DNA of 64,000 nt from Terebella lapidaria (GCA_949152475.1 OX424565.1:11663953-11727952); one strand, 5' to 3'; shown: positions 1 to 11,599, counted from the first letter of the stretch. A program made the numbers and translations. The notes: generated from the sequence alone by a model not told the origin.

Positions 1-335
1 GATTATCTCAAGAATACCAACCTCAATTCTCAAGCACCAGTATATCAGTATAATATTAGTGAAATTATGAATACTGCAGATAAACACAAAAACTTTAAAT
101 AACAGAAGTGTCAATTCTAAAAAGGCACATAAAATGTTTCGTAAATTCAGAACTCGAAGTTAAACATTAGCCATACTACAAATTCCAGAAATTATACTAC
201 AACACAAAATGATACTTCGGAAAATAAACGAAATGACTTTCACAGCCATATATCAGAATATCTACTCTTTTTCACACAGATTGACCACACTTACAACAGG
301 TCTTACAATTGTTACGGGGTTCGGAAAAATTTACT
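1..335. other. AT-rich stretch without recognisable gene
   Basis: Only short open frames occur here and none shows a recognisable domain or a coding-like composition. I see no repeat that recurs elsewhere in the window. Confidence 0.5.
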
Positions 336-408
336 TGCCCGAGAGGGGATTCGAACTCAGGACCCGACGAACGGTAGTCCGACACTATACCAGGTGAGCT
401 AAAGGGAT
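336..408 (-). repeat. tRNA-derived repeat head (SINE-like or tRNA pseudogene)
   Basis: On the minus strand the segment has both internal RNA polymerase III promoter boxes of a tRNA at the right spacing: an A box reading TAGCTCACCTGG (plus positions 390-401) and a B box reading GTTCGAATCCC (347-357). The acceptor and T stems do not pair properly, so a functional tRNA is unlikely. A tRNA pseudogene or the head of a tRNA-derived SINE fits better. A second tRNA-like B box occurs near 13.1 kb in a different sequence context. Confidence 0.45.
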
Positions 409-1139
409 ATCCCACTAGCCGAATTAGTAGGAATGCTGACTACCAAATTGGGCGAACCCCGAACGGGCCCTGGCACACAATGATGGGACAAATTCCAGTA
501 TTTTATTCATACTCGAACCGAACATAATAATTCATCAACAGCTTGTATTTTGATGGATGTTACCACGAGATATGCCACATATTTCAAACTTTTGACTTTT
601 CAACAAGTTTGCGAATATGTGCGGAATCGTCCAATACAATACGCTCTAACTATCGACCACCAAACAAAGGCGATTGGCCATATAATAAACACCGACTGAC
701 AAATATCGTCAAAAGAGCGAATTGCTAGATTACATTACACATTATACACATGTGCTTTCCTGACAGCAAGGACATTTTGTTTTGTCTGGCGTTAAGCCCA
801 AGCATTCTGTTTTGCACGTGCAAGTATTTTGCAGGGTTTCGAATTAATCATTTGTATTGCAGCGCACAATTCTGTAGCAATGCAATGTGAGTGTACCGAA
901 GACTACCTTGATGGTAATCCGAATCGAGAAGCAAACATATGTAGAGAATCAGTAAAGGATAGGATAACACCCCATCTTCCTCACAACTATCAGCTCATTA
1001 TGTTAAACCATTCGCTACGGTGACGAATAGCTCCAATTTTCATGAAGAGCCATGTGCTCTTTTCATGCAGGCTTTATCCACTTGGCAAACAAAATAACTG
1101 ACACATTTACAATACATGTTTGCAACAAATATGTTGTTG
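409..1139. other. No recognisable gene
   Basis: Several frames of 60-75 codons are open but look like chance. Nothing here recurs clearly elsewhere in the window. Confidence 0.5.
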
Positions 1140-2577
1140 CTGTGTCACTGCTGGTGGACGTTAATTCTGTCCCCGAGGATACCATCAACTCAGTAGCCTT
1201 TTGGCTTGTGATTGGGTACTTATGTACTTGTCATACACCTATTTCACGGGGGTTGTTTCGGATTGCTAAATTGTTTCAATAAGTTGTTGGGCAGTTGTGC
1301 ACTAATTCTATCTTGTGTACAGTAGAAACAACTATAAATACACACTGTCTGCCCCTGATGATGCCAGTGTGGCTTCAGATACAAATGTTTGGTCGGGCTT
1401 TATTTCTATTCCGAAAGTTTTTGATGTTAGGTTTTTTATTGGCATCATCAAAATTTTGTTATCAGCGGTAATAGGTTGATACATACATTTCTACCACTGA
1501 GTCGGTGTCACTGCTGTGGATGTTAATTCTGTCCCCGAGGATGCCATCAACTCAGTAGCCTTTTGGCTTGTGATTGGGTACTTATGTACTTGTCATACAC
1601 CTATTTCACGGGGGTTGTTTCGGATTGCTAAATTGTTTCAATAAGTTGTTGGGCAGTTGTGCACTAATTCTATCTTGTGTACAGTAGAAACAACTATAAA
1701 TACACACTGTCTGCCCCTGATGACGCCAGTGTGGCTTCAGATACAAATGTTTGGTCGGGCTTTATTTCTATTCCGAAAGTTTTTGATGTTAGGTTTTTTA
1801 TTGGCATCATCAAAATTTTGTTATCAGCGGTAATAGGTTGATACATACATTTCTACCACTGAGTCGGTGTCACTGCTGGTGGACGTTAATTCTGTCCCCG
1901 AGGATACCATCAACTCAGTAGCCTTTTGGCTTGTGATTGGGTACTCATGTACTTGTCATACACCTATTTCACGGGGGTTGTTTCGGATTGCTAAATTGTT
2001 TCAATAAGTTGTTGGGCAGTTGTGCACTAATTCTATCTTGTGTTCAGTAGAAACAAATATAAATACACACTGTCTGCCCCTGATGACGCCAGTGTGGCTT
2101 CAGATACAAATGTTTGGTCGGGCTTTATTTCTATTCCGAAAGTTTTTGATGTTAGGTTTTTATTGGCATCATCAAAATTTTGTTATCAGCGGTAATAGGT
2201 TGATACATACATTTCTTCCACTGAGTCGGTGTCACTGCTGGTGGACGTTAATTCTGTCCCCGAGGATACCATCAACTCAGTATCCTTTTGGCTTGTGATT
2301 GGGTACTTATGTACTTGTCATACACCTATTTCACGGGGGTTGTTTCGGATTGCTAAATTGTTTCAATAAGTTGTTGGGCAGTTGTGCACTAATTCTATCT
2401 TGTGTACAGTAGAAACAACTATAAATACACACTGTCTGCCCCTGATGACGCCAGTGTGGCTTCAGATACAAATGTTTGGTCGGGCTTTATTTCTATTCCG
2501 AAAGTTTTTGATGTTAGGTTTTTTATTGGCATCATCAAAATTTTGTTATCAGCGGTAATAGGTTGATACATACATTT
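1140..2577 (+). repeat. Tandem array, about four 362-bp units
   Basis: The string GTCACTGCTG recurs at 1144, 1507, 1869 and 2231, giving periods of 363, 362 and 362 bp. The units are nearly identical, with a few substitutions and small indels. Each unit contains the module GTACAGTAGAAACAACTA, then a short hairpin (CACACTG ... CAGTGTG around CCCCTGATGACGCC), then a block ending in a gene-free AT-rich run. The same module occurs once per large unit elsewhere (for example 11.7, 34.4, 41.8, 50.6, 56.2 and 59.4 kb). Here it was amplified locally. Open frames crossing it repeat only because the DNA repeats. Confidence 0.93.
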
Positions 2578-3202
2578 GCAGTTCTTACGGACTTGCGCAT
2601 CTGATGCTGCCAGACACAGAACTTGCACAGCCTTGATTTTAGTGACATCCACCATTCCACACCTTTAAAAGAATGTTAGGGCCGCACGCCCATTTTTTAA
2701 CAAAGAATAAAGTCAAAATCTCCAAATCAATAACTCGATATCTCAAATTCATATTTTTATCTCGAATCTGTATTTCCAAGCATTCTTGTAGTACAGTCTA
2801 TACAACCTTACTATAAGAGAAAATTGGCTCAAAGTTTTCCAGTCCGGAATGTATTCCAAAGGGGCACGAAACACAATGGTAACTTGATTTTGGAAAAAAA
2901 TTCTTCTCCCGGAACTAATAGGCAACAAGGCAACAAAACTTTTAACGATCACAAGGGAACATATTCGGAGTTACTGGTGGGGAGTCCTATGCATCAATTG
3001 GAAAACTGGAGGCCTCATGGAGAGCTTGGAGAGCTTCGGTAAGTCAGTTCACACTCTAGCCCATCTGAGGTCAGGTTCAAGATCACAAAAAAATGTACAT
3101 TTCGGTGTATTTTTTCAGGCCTTTCGAACAATTTAAGTCATTTATGCAGACAGATTTGACTGTTAACTAAGATCAGGTCTTCGAACGTAGATTGTCTGGG
3201 AG

Positions 3203-3249
3203 CCATACAAGGTGAACGTTTCTACTGAAGACATGTTCACCTTGTATGG
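3203..3249. repeat. Perfect 15-bp inverted repeat (hairpin)
   Basis: CCATACAAGGTGAAC (3203-3217) is followed after 17 bases by its exact reverse complement (3235-3249). The neighbouring sequence on both sides is partly complementary too, so this is probably the core of a decayed palindromic element. Confidence 0.8.
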
Positions 3250-4660
3250 ACATCCCAGTAGTACCGCAAGACAATGATCAAGGTATTGGATATGAATAGT
3301 CTGACTAGTGATGTACAGTTGCGTGATGTCAGCGCATAACTGAACATTCAAGTGGCATGTCTGAATTGAAGTGGGAATATGTTCTTGCTGTAGAATGTCC
3401 CAGTGGTACTGTCCAATTTGTTTGGGACGTGTGGCCTTGACAGGACACCACACCAGGCCTCAAGAGAGTGTATCCTCGTTGGAGCATTCGAGTGAAGGGG
3501 GAACGGTCGAGGCAAAGGTCAAGCATGTCCAATATACGCTAGCTGGTTATTCGTTATCTCATTTGGACATATCGTTGATATTCCTTGATATGGTAAAATG
3601 CAGCGTTCACAATCCACTAACATTGTATTGGAAACTTTGCACATTTTCTATGTGGGCTAGCGCAATATCAAATCGACAGAATGTGATGCTGTACACGCCA
3701 GATGCAAGCGAGTTTTCTGGTTATTTCCTATGATTATGACTATTCTAACGCGAATATCTGAGTGAACGCGAGATATTGGTTCTGTATTTTATCATTTTTT
3801 CAGAACAAGTCCAAATATGTTCCAAAGGGAGTCACATCAAAAGGAAATGTATGCAATATTGAGACAACGGTACATACAAATGAAATACAGTTCTAATATA
3901 AGCAATCACAAGAGAACTGTTTTTGTAATTAAAATCAATGTGCAATATCAGGCAAAAATCGAACACAAATTGATGGATAGGTGTCAGATTTGTTATATCC
4001 ATGAACTGAATTAATGAATAATACATACTAAAGTATGACTTTCAAACGTTTACCCAGTTTGTTCCACAATATCCATGTTGTTCATGAGTGTGTAATTGAA
4101 ACAATATAAGCTACGGCCATGTGCTTCTAACTGGAGCAGTATAAAGCACTATTAATAAAAAAAAAACCGAACCACTTTCTCTCATTCCTTCGAACACTAT
4201 GCAACTACATTTGGTTGAGATCTCAAGGGAATAATTTGAACCGTTTCCTCTTCGGGATCAAACAGCGATCATATTGCATCACACACTCATCAGTCATCTG
4301 TTGTCGACTTCTTTGTACGTGCATGTCCAATTTGACCTTTCAGTTGTGATCAAACTGAATACTAGTGTATACTTGAAATGGTAAATGGTTATGTTTCATG
4401 TCCCATATGATATACGTGTGTGCAACTGTTCAGTTTGAAGAATGAACAACTATGAAACATTTTGCCAGAAATTTGTATTCACAAGGCGTAGATGCGGCCG
4501 TTTTGTGGAAGTACTGCAGCATATTCTCCGAGGTCAGTGGTCAAATTGACCAGGACACATGGCCTTGATACGTCACTGGATATATACCCACGAGATAGCC
4601 CAGCAGGTGCGCGATCGTGTATGTGTATATTGGTGGCGGTACGCGGTAGTAGTAGAATTC

Positions 4661-4686
4661 GTTCGCATAAGACAATTTATGCGAAC
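4661..4686. repeat. Perfect 10-bp hairpin
   Basis: GTTCGCATAA and TTATGCGAAC are exact reverse complements separated by six bases. No terminator role is implied in a eukaryote. Confidence 0.7.
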
Positions 4687-4782
4687 GATATAACTTAGTA
4701 CGGAGGGAACAAAATGATTCATACAACCTACATGTGGTCCATATTACTCCCGGGGCATCATCACAAGTGTGGATGATATATT

Positions 4783-4990
4783 TGTGTTAAATGTAGTTGT
4801 TTCTTCCATCAGGTGTACAGTAGAAACAACTACATTTAACACACTGTTTGCCCCTGAAGACGCCAGTGTGTCTTTGGATGAACTATTTGGTCGGGCTTTG
4901 TTTGTATTGCAAAATGTTGTACTTTACGTTTGTTATTAACATCATCAAAATATGGATGTATTGGTGGTAATAGATTGATACTTACATTGA
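4783..4990 (+). repeat. Copy of the 362-bp module with a 21-bp perfect inverted repeat at its edge
   Basis: The right part (from about 4810) is a diverged copy of the module found in the 1.1-2.6 kb array and in each large unit. The left edge begins with the reverse complement of the module's own start: positions 4783-4803 are exactly complementary to 4823-4843, around the CATCAGGTGTACAGT string. The copy thus starts with a self-made hairpin, a sign of a foldback event. Confidence 0.75.
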
Positions 4991-5135
4991 CTACATAACA
5001 ATATAATCCACTTCTTCACTATTTTTAGTACCTGGATCGACTAACGCACAATCCTCCCCTCCGCCCTCTCCCCGTCATACGATGTTCTGTGCGGTCCGTC
5101 TCTGGTGAAGTCGAATTTTCCAGTGACGTAATTAT

Positions 5136-5609
5136 GTGAAGTCATATCATCATATTATGTCGACTTTCAGACGGCCCGTTAAAACAAGACATGGGAATGA
5201 GGTTCAGACACCGAAGTTTCAGTGTCCCGTGGCTGGATGCAACCCATCCGATGTGGCTAAGCAGTCCCTAGACAATCACATAGCTTTCGAGGCGTCAGAG
5301 ACGACTCTACTATCGACAAGCCCAGGGTGCAGTTCAGTCAATGTAATGAATTTATTTACATCATTAAACGTAGGAAACGAAGCCATGGACAACGACATTA
5401 TAATCGACCATCTATTCATAATATTTCCTTTGATGATCTACTCGAAATATTGAAACATCCATTAGGCCTACACTATGTTCGCACTAAATTATTTGCCATA
5501 CCTCATGTTAAGCTTAAAGAACTAGAGAACCAATGTCCTACCCACTATATCAGAAATACCAATAGCTATGAATTTCGTCTGTACTGCATTATCATGGTCA
5601 TCGGCTTTA
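5136..5609 (+). pseudogene. Degenerate 5' part of a Penelope-like element copy (possible C2H2-like finger)
   Basis: This lies directly upstream of the degraded reverse transcriptase copy at 5,610-6,468. It translates in shifting frames. One stretch reads CPVAGC ... SLDNHI, which resembles a zinc-finger knuckle, followed by a charged region with KRRKRSHGQ. No further domain is recognised. It may be the N-terminal part of the same element that is missing from the copy at 45-47.5 kb, because homology between the two copies begins only at about 5,610. The alternative is unrelated flanking DNA. The assignment is an inference. Confidence 0.35.
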
Positions 5610-6468
5610 TAAGCCAACACAGATTTCTGAATATATACCACCCAAACGGTCTTTTCTGAAGATAAAATTTGCCAATAAAGGTATTAATGCAATTAACATC
5701 AGAATTATATTACATCATTAGTCTGTTCAGTCCCAGGTACCATCTTATTTCACTGACACTGCCGCTCCGTCTATACCGTACTCATAGACCAAATCTGTTG
5801 CTTCCAAGATATTCAACTACAAACAAACATTGAATGATTTAGATATTGATGATCTCTTACAAAACCCACCCTCCTGCACTACAGACTCCACTAATTTTTC
5901 CAACTATCTAGACCTGAGGTTGGAGATTGATAATGATTCTAACCTGTCAACTAGATTATATGACAAACGTGATGATTTCAATTTTTCCATAGTCAATTTC
6001 CCTTTTCTTAGCAGCAACATTCCTATGTCACCAGCATATGGTGTGTGTTTTTTCTCAACTTATACGCTATTCCAGAGCTAGTTGCAAATATGAGGACTTT
6101 GTTCATCGAAGTGCCCAGCTAGTCTCTAAACTGCTGCGACACGGATATAACCAAGAGTTATAGCTGCGTTTAAGAAATTCTATGGACGTCATCATGATCT
6201 GGTTGATAAATGCAACTAGATTTATTTTCATGTTAATTTTGGGGAATTCATGACGGGTGCCACTAGTGGGGCAGGAAATGCTCACTCTCTCCGGAACACC
6301 TGATTTCACCTCCTAATGGCCATTTTTGGGGGTTCATGAGTTTCCATGTTAGTTTTGTTTTCTCTCACTTCGTATGCTTTATATGACTTTGTCCCCGGTC
6401 TATGAGATTGGATAACGGACCCTGTTGTTTGCTCGGAATACTTAATACTGGGTATTGATTCACGTCTA
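5610..6468 (+). pseudogene. Internally deleted Penelope-like reverse transcriptase copy
   Basis: From TAAGCCAACACAG onward this is collinear with the copy at 45,291-47,513 (minus). It carries the lead-in EYIPPKRSFLKIKF and the conserved block around NDLDIDDLL. It then jumps at about 5,877 straight to NFSNYLDLRLEID, so about 440 codons, including motifs A, B and the YIDD motif C, are missing. The junction lies in a short shared ACT. Further damage: in-frame stops before residue NDLD and a frameshift after SPAYGV. The 3' untranslated end is kept and terminates at ATTGATTCACGTCTA (6,468), the same terminus as in the other copies. No activity is possible. Confidence 0.85.
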
Positions 6469-7299
6469 CCATCTGCTACAAATCTTTTCAACCGAAAAGA
6501 AAGAGGGCTTCGGTTACACATACACTAAATTTCAACCTCAAACGGTTTTTCAAATCCCATGCTTTTTTCTGCCGCTTTTCCAATTTTGTCACAAGCCTAT
6601 ACAGTTTTCAATTGTCCCATCGCTGGCCTCAATTTGGTGTAGCGTACATTTCTGCTATCTAAATGACCGAATTATTGGATGATGATCGAGTGTACGATTC
6701 ATTCACGCATAACTTAAGACGCACGACTTGTATTTATGTATTACCTTTTGCCTCCTTCATGGGACACTGGTACATGTAGATTTCCGTCTCGGTCTGCGAA
6801 CGTTCAATCATGTCGAATTATGCAAGAGTGAGATGCTAGGTTTTTGCCTTTCATTGTCACGTGCATCAAGCAAGTGTTGCCAATCATGTTAGAGTGTGTA
6901 AATATGCATAAATTATAAAAATGGTAATATTTGATAAATATGGATACTATTTTGCTGCAAAAGTTGAAGTACATTAGCACATGTTGGTATAGCTGTGTGG
7001 ATAGCCATATACCTTGTAAATAAGCGACCACAACAAAAACACAACCCAGTATTTCACTCGGCGGTTATTTCATTTTCTCAACATTCATTGCTGAGCCAGA
7101 CATTTCGTACAAACGACACTGTTTAAATTTACTTAAATGTTTCGTAATATGGTTCGTTACCCATAACATTACTAAGTCTGTATATTAGTTTACTTGTGGA
7201 GGTCCCGTCTTCCGCATTCATCATAATATCATCAGTTAGAGTTCCGAAATCACACAAGACTACTATCTGCTTACCCACAATTATCACCCCGTATGTACT
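6469..7299. other. No recognisable gene
   Basis: AT-rich sequence with only short chance frames. Some similarity to the large repeat unit may begin before 7,300 but is not clear by eye. Confidence 0.4.
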
Positions 7300-7690
7300 C
7301 CCTTGTAGACCGTTAGATTGTGTTGCTAATTGGTTAGAAGATATGTCATTTCCAAACACACGTCATTAATACAGCGAGTAAAATTAAATGCTTCGTTTGA
7401 GACATGATCATCATCAAGTAAATTAGTTATCCGATTGTTGAATACACGTTACAATAATTATATACCATTTCATAATCTTAATGACACACGTTCGTTTATC
7501 ATCCTCTAATATCACACGATGTTTAAAGTTCACCCGCTCGATTCTATTTCATCCAGTGAATATTCGATCCTTACATTTGACACATTCACATAACTTTTAA
7601 TCAGTTAATTGTTCCGTGTGTGGTTCTGTTGACTCGATTCAAGTGACTAGTTGTCAGGTTGAGAATCCAGGTCCAATCGCATTCTATAGT
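7300..7690 (+). repeat. Tail of a large repeat unit (leftmost copy)
   Basis: Diverged but collinear with 36,300-36,780 and 51,840-52,200: AGA(C/T)TGTGTTGCTNATT, then CATGAATACAGC-like text, an AATTATACTA run, CACACGATG, CATAACTTTTAATCAGTTAA and a final TCAGGTTGAG. No coding frame is conserved among the copies. Confidence 0.7.
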
Positions 7691-8441
7691 ACAAATGGAA
7701 ACTGATATACTACATGTATGTAAATTGTTCACATGCCTTACATCTCTGAGTTTCAGTTAACATAAATTTGATAATTGTATCCCCCGAACAAAGTCCGGCG
7801 GATACTATGGCTTTGCGAACACTTTTTTGTGAACTCGCTACAGGCTGCAAATCTGAACCGATTACCATAATTTTTTAGAGGAGCATGACTTATGATACGA
7901 TTGCAACACCGATCGATTTTGGTTGCCATAGCAACCAAATTGGCCGATTGGCGACACATTTTAGGCTCAATTTGGCCTGTTTAGCACACATGATTTGTGA
8001 TCGCTCTACGGTTAGGAGTTTTCGATGAAGAAAGACAGTCGCACAAAACGTTTTGCTTTTCAGAATGATCGAATAAATAATGGTTAGTTAACAGATTAAC
8101 TTAATACGACTTTGACATGTGTGATTACTCCAATAACATGTACTATAAAATCCAATAACACTAGATTCTTGTAACGATTGGTACATCGAAATTACCGTAA
8201 TGGTTTTGGTGAAAACATAACAAAAATACCAAATAAGTTATTATTAGTTTTATTAGTTAAGTCTATTATTAAGTTTATTTAATTTGTTATAGCTCTCAAT
8301 ACTGCACATATATCATGAATATACGCATTCATTGGCGCTTTACACGTGAAAAAAAAATTGGAGAGAGGATTTGGTTTAAAATAACACGTAGGTAACACAA
8401 ATAGAACAAATGTACAATTGTAAAACCAACAAACTAACGAA
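7691..8441. other. Noncoding stretch with an X-box-like palindrome
   Basis: No gene recognised. GGTTGCCATAGCAACC at 7921-7936 is an almost perfect RFX-type X-box palindrome, similar to those at 24.15 kb and 39.9-40.6 kb. TTTTATTAGTTAAGTCT at about 8,245 has a related string on the far side of the next element (about 9,610). Confidence 0.45.
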
Positions 8442-8469
8442 CTAAGGCCATCATTTCTTAATCTTTTGT

Positions 8470-8605
8470 TTTTCGGGCGGAAAATCACAAAATGTCCATT
8501 GGAGGAGGAAACAAAAAAAAATTAAAATTGGCCCAAGCATATTTTTTTTATCATCATTTTGGTTTTCGGGCAGAAAATCACAAACCCTCCACAGGAGGAA
8601 ATGAA
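8470..8605 (+). repeat. Short direct duplication, period about 93 bp
   Basis: TTTTCGGGC(G/A)GAAAATCACAAA starts at 8470 and again at 8563, each followed by a GGAGGA-containing stretch and an A run. It forms the subterminal region of the surrounding inverted-repeat element. Confidence 0.7.
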
Positions 8606-8909
8606 AAAAAACTTTGTGCTGAATATGTGCATTCAAGTGACACAGATAGGTGATATCAACACAAACATAGTCTTCGAACAAATAGCTTTTAATAATGTGC
8701 ATGTTATGTTGTAGTTTTCCAAAAAAAAGTGCAGTATCACACACACATAAAATACTGTCAAACAGTTTTGTATCAATAATTCAGCAGTTTCGCACAAATG
8801 AAAAAAGGTAAACAACTTTGCATAATTAATATTGCAGCTTTGCACAAAATAAATAATACTGGTACTGTAAAATCAAAGTTCATAATGCAGCTGTCAATCA
8901 GCTTGGCAC

Positions 8910-9460
8910 CTATATATCTAAGTCCGAAGGTTTCAGCCACTTGAAATGTGGTGTCTGGATCAAGGTCTGTTTCCTCCCCCTGGAATTTCTCTGTAGTTGA
9001 TCCAGAAATGGAATCCAAATGAAGCCGATGTAAGTCGATATCTCAGCTGCCTGCCCACTGTCAGTGTCGGCACGATCAATAGGACCAGCGACCCCATTAT
9101 CGCCCAGGTCACTGTGGTCTGTGCATGATTTAGGATGCTCAGCTTCGACACATAAAGTATTCCACACATATTCCTGCACCAAATGTTTAATCTCTCTCTT
9201 TTCCTCTTCTGCTTTGATTGAAATGAGCCGCTTTGTGATTACTTTCAGTCCAACAGTGGCTTGAAAGTGGGAAAACATTTCAAACGGATCACATTGCTGG
9301 AGACCTATGTTATACGCATATTTTATGGATGTTTGGGCGATATAATGAATGCTCCCGGTTGAACTTGGGTGATAAAGAGCGTCAGAGCATGTAATCTTGC
9401 TATCACCTCTACCATGATTTAGATTGCTGGCGGTATTTGGCGTTGTAAAGATAAAAATAT
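8910..9460 (-). CDS. Putative exon of an unrecognised protein
   Basis: A minus-strand frame of about 170 codons (no start needed at its 5' end) reads through residues such as SIHYIAQTSIKYAYNIGL, then a basic and acidic helix-like region (KRLISIKAEEEKREIKHLVQ). Amino-acid use looks like a soluble protein, unlike the neighbouring frames. After about 9,015 a different minus frame (EKFQGEETDLDPDTTFQVAE) looks more protein-like, so a frameshift or splice may lie there. No domain is recognised. It lies wholly inside the inverted-repeat element 8,442-9,589, so it may be a transposase remnant or captured exon. Confidence 0.3.
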
Positions 9461-9589
9461 TGGATTAGCTTGGGTCCTCGGCGGGAAAATAAAAATAAAA
9501 TGTGGGAAAAGTCAAATTTTTTTTCCACATTGGCATCATTTACACACGGCGGGCCCGAAAAACGAAGAATGAAAAAATGATGGCCTAAG

Positions 9590-9780
9590 GTTATCAATAT
9601 TAACATCAGTTTTACCAGTTAAGTCTGATATTGATAGTTAAAACAATCAAAATAGTTAAAAAAAGAAACATTTATTATTGGGGTAATTAAAGGTAAAGTT
9701 TCTGGTAAGTAGAATTTTGATGATTTGGGGGCGACAGAGAGGGGGATACAGCCCAGCGGTCGCCAGCAACCGGGGAGCGT
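9590..9780. other. Short gap without gene
   Basis: No gene. It contains CAGTTTTACCAGTTAAGTCTG near 9,608, which resembles sequence left of the preceding element. Confidence 0.4.
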
Positions 9781-9979
9781 CTGGTTCACATTGTTTCATA
9801 TCATGTTCCAAATGTTACCCTGTGTACCTATTAGTCATGATAATGGATTGATATTATATCCAGTGTAAATTGGACACGTGCATGTGATATGTACCCACAA
9901 TGCTTACTCCAATGATCTCTTTGTTTTGTAGCAAAACCCAGTTCAAGTTTTCAGTCGGGCAATTAAGGACCCACTAATT

Positions 9980-10006
9980 AGTCAGTCAGTCAGTCAGTCA
10001 GTCAGT
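9980..10006 (+). repeat. (AGTC)n microsatellite
   Basis: Seven consecutive GTCA/AGTC tetranucleotides without interruption. Confidence 0.95.
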
Positions 10007-10544
10007 AAAATGTACAATGATGTATCTCTCATCGATGATAATTAATAATACTGATAATAATTTCAATTATTACATTGGTGTTTTTCAAGATTTTGACAGG
10101 TACTTCATGCATCTCTCCATACTCAGGATCAATAGTTTTTTGGGGCGACACGACTACATTGTTTCATTTAATATGTGTTCCCTTCGCCACATTCGAAGTG
10201 ATGAACTCATCTGAGGCCCCTGTCTTCGAATATGTAAAAATGTATATACTATGTAATTATAAACCTCTTACCATCAGTCATGAGGGCTAGACAGTATTAA
10301 AATGTAGCAGTTTCTATTGTACATCAGATAGATCAACACACTAAAAGATTTTAGAAATCTGAAACAACACCTAATCCCATGAAATAGGTGACAATTATAT
10401 CGTGTACAGAAGTACCCAATCACACACGGCTTCTGAGTATATGGTATCTTCGGGAACAGATTTAATCTACCGGCCATATGCATGTATAAATGTATGTTTC
10501 GATGAAGTGGAATACCAACCAGCATATTATCCAATTAACATTGA

Positions 10545-10684
10545 TAGACGTGGAATCAATACCCAGTATTAAGTATTCCGAGCAAACAAAACAGGGTCCA
10601 TTATCCAATCTCATAGTCCGGGGACAGAAAGTCATATCAGGCATACGAAGTGAGAGAAAACAAAAATGACAGGGAAACTCATGA
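10545..10684 (-). mobile_element. 5'-truncated 3' end of the Penelope-like element
   Basis: Reading on the minus strand, it runs from GAAACTCATGA-type sequence to the terminus TGGGTATTGATTCCACGTCTA-like end at 10,545. It is collinear with the last 140 bases of the copy ending at 45,291. It contains no protein-coding part. Its 5' cut point differs from the other copies, whereas the 3' terminus is the same. Confidence 0.85.
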
Positions 10685-11337
10685 AATCAATAACGTCGAG
10701 TTAATATATTAAATTAAATTTCATATAGTTAAAAAAACAAGTAGTGATGTGGTCACTCTATGACTGCAACGTCTTTCGTAAGGTGCAGCTGTTTTGTAAC
10801 ACAGCTTTTCGGAATGGAATGAAATCATTCCAGACCGTTTCCCCATGAGAAATTGATGTCCACTGAAAACTAGATGCGTAATAGATCACCTTTCGGTCCG
10901 TAGTTGGTACCATGGAGACCACTCAGTTATACTAGAAAATACTCCGGGATATATCCCGCTGTTTTTCTATGCAAGAACGTATAGCATACGTAAGAACGCG
11001 TACACTCTTTGCAAGAATGCGTTCCGATCTACCACCGGGCATTTTTATTAATGGTTAATGTTTAACTCATATTCATTACGAAAAATCTGAAATATTTTCT
11101 AACTTATACAGAGATGGAGAAATTAATCCATATAACCACGACGATGAATAGAAAAAGAACCCATAGAAACCAGGAGTGAAACCTGGAACAGTACTGTTGT
11201 GTAAAATGTCACTTGTCCATTTTTTTCTTTTAGTGTGGCGACACCATACCTCACCTGTTTAGGTCCCATCAATTTCGAAAGTCGTTCGTTGCCTGGCAAC
11301 GTATTGTCTTTGCTCACTCAACTATGCTGTAACAATG

Positions 11338-11590
11338 GTCGTGACAGCACACCCTGACCCTCGCGCGCTGCTGGCTTTATAGCTAGCAGCCTGTCTAGTT
11401 TACTTTGAGTTGTCTCAGAGCAAGCGGTCGTGACATCACACCCTGGCCCTCGCGCGCTGCTGGCTTTATAGCTAGCAGCCTGTCTAGTTTCCTTTGAGTT
11501 GTCTCAGAGCAAGCAAGGCGAGAGGACGACGGTGAGCATGGCCATGCGCACCCATGCCCCTATTCCTGGCTAGAGGGTCCGCAAGGACCC
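11338..11590 (+). repeat. GC-rich SINE-like block with an 88-bp internal duplication
   Basis: GGTCGTGACA...CAGAGCAAGC occurs twice head-to-tail (11,338 and 11,426), followed by AAGGCGAGAGGACGACGGTG. It is much richer in GC than its surroundings. A related single copy lies at 12,928. Such abrupt GC-rich blocks adjacent to a tRNA-like segment (13.1 kb) suggest a SINE body; this is an inference. Confidence 0.55.
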
Positions 11591-11599
11591 TGGGGACAA

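Larger units (their letters stand above)
2578..4780. other. Unique-looking noncoding sequence with two hairpins
   Basis: No gene recognised. A 120-codon frame at 3371-3733 on the plus strand and overlapping minus-strand frames have no family I recognise. Two clear hairpins are listed separately. Confidence 0.45.
8442..9589. mobile_element. 1.15-kb inverted-repeat element with an unknown coding-like frame
   Basis: The left end CTAAGGCCATCATTTCTTAA (8442 onward) is matched by the reverse complement of the right end (CTTAGGCCATCATTTTTTCA, ending 9589). Pairing continues to GTTTTTCGGGC, giving about 38 bp of imperfect terminal inverted repeat. A second, subterminal copy of the CATCATTT...TTTTCGGGC motif lies at about 8,555. 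I cannot define a clear target duplication. The interior carries a coding-like frame on the minus strand (next entry). The superfamily is not assigned. Confidence 0.65.

Noticed and set aside
336..408. Functional tRNA gene
   Set aside because: A and B boxes are fine but acceptor and T stems do not pair.
1318..1375. Possible hammerhead ribozyme in the 362-bp module (GAAAC, GTC and CTGATGA boxes all present)
   Set aside because: The boxes are in an order that leaves only five bases for stem I, stem III would have three pairs, and the two strands for stem II do not pair. The core strings appear to be coincidental.
3371..3733. 120-codon plus-strand frame
   Set aside because: No recognisable domain, unusual composition, overlaps similar-length frames on the other strand; no support as a gene.
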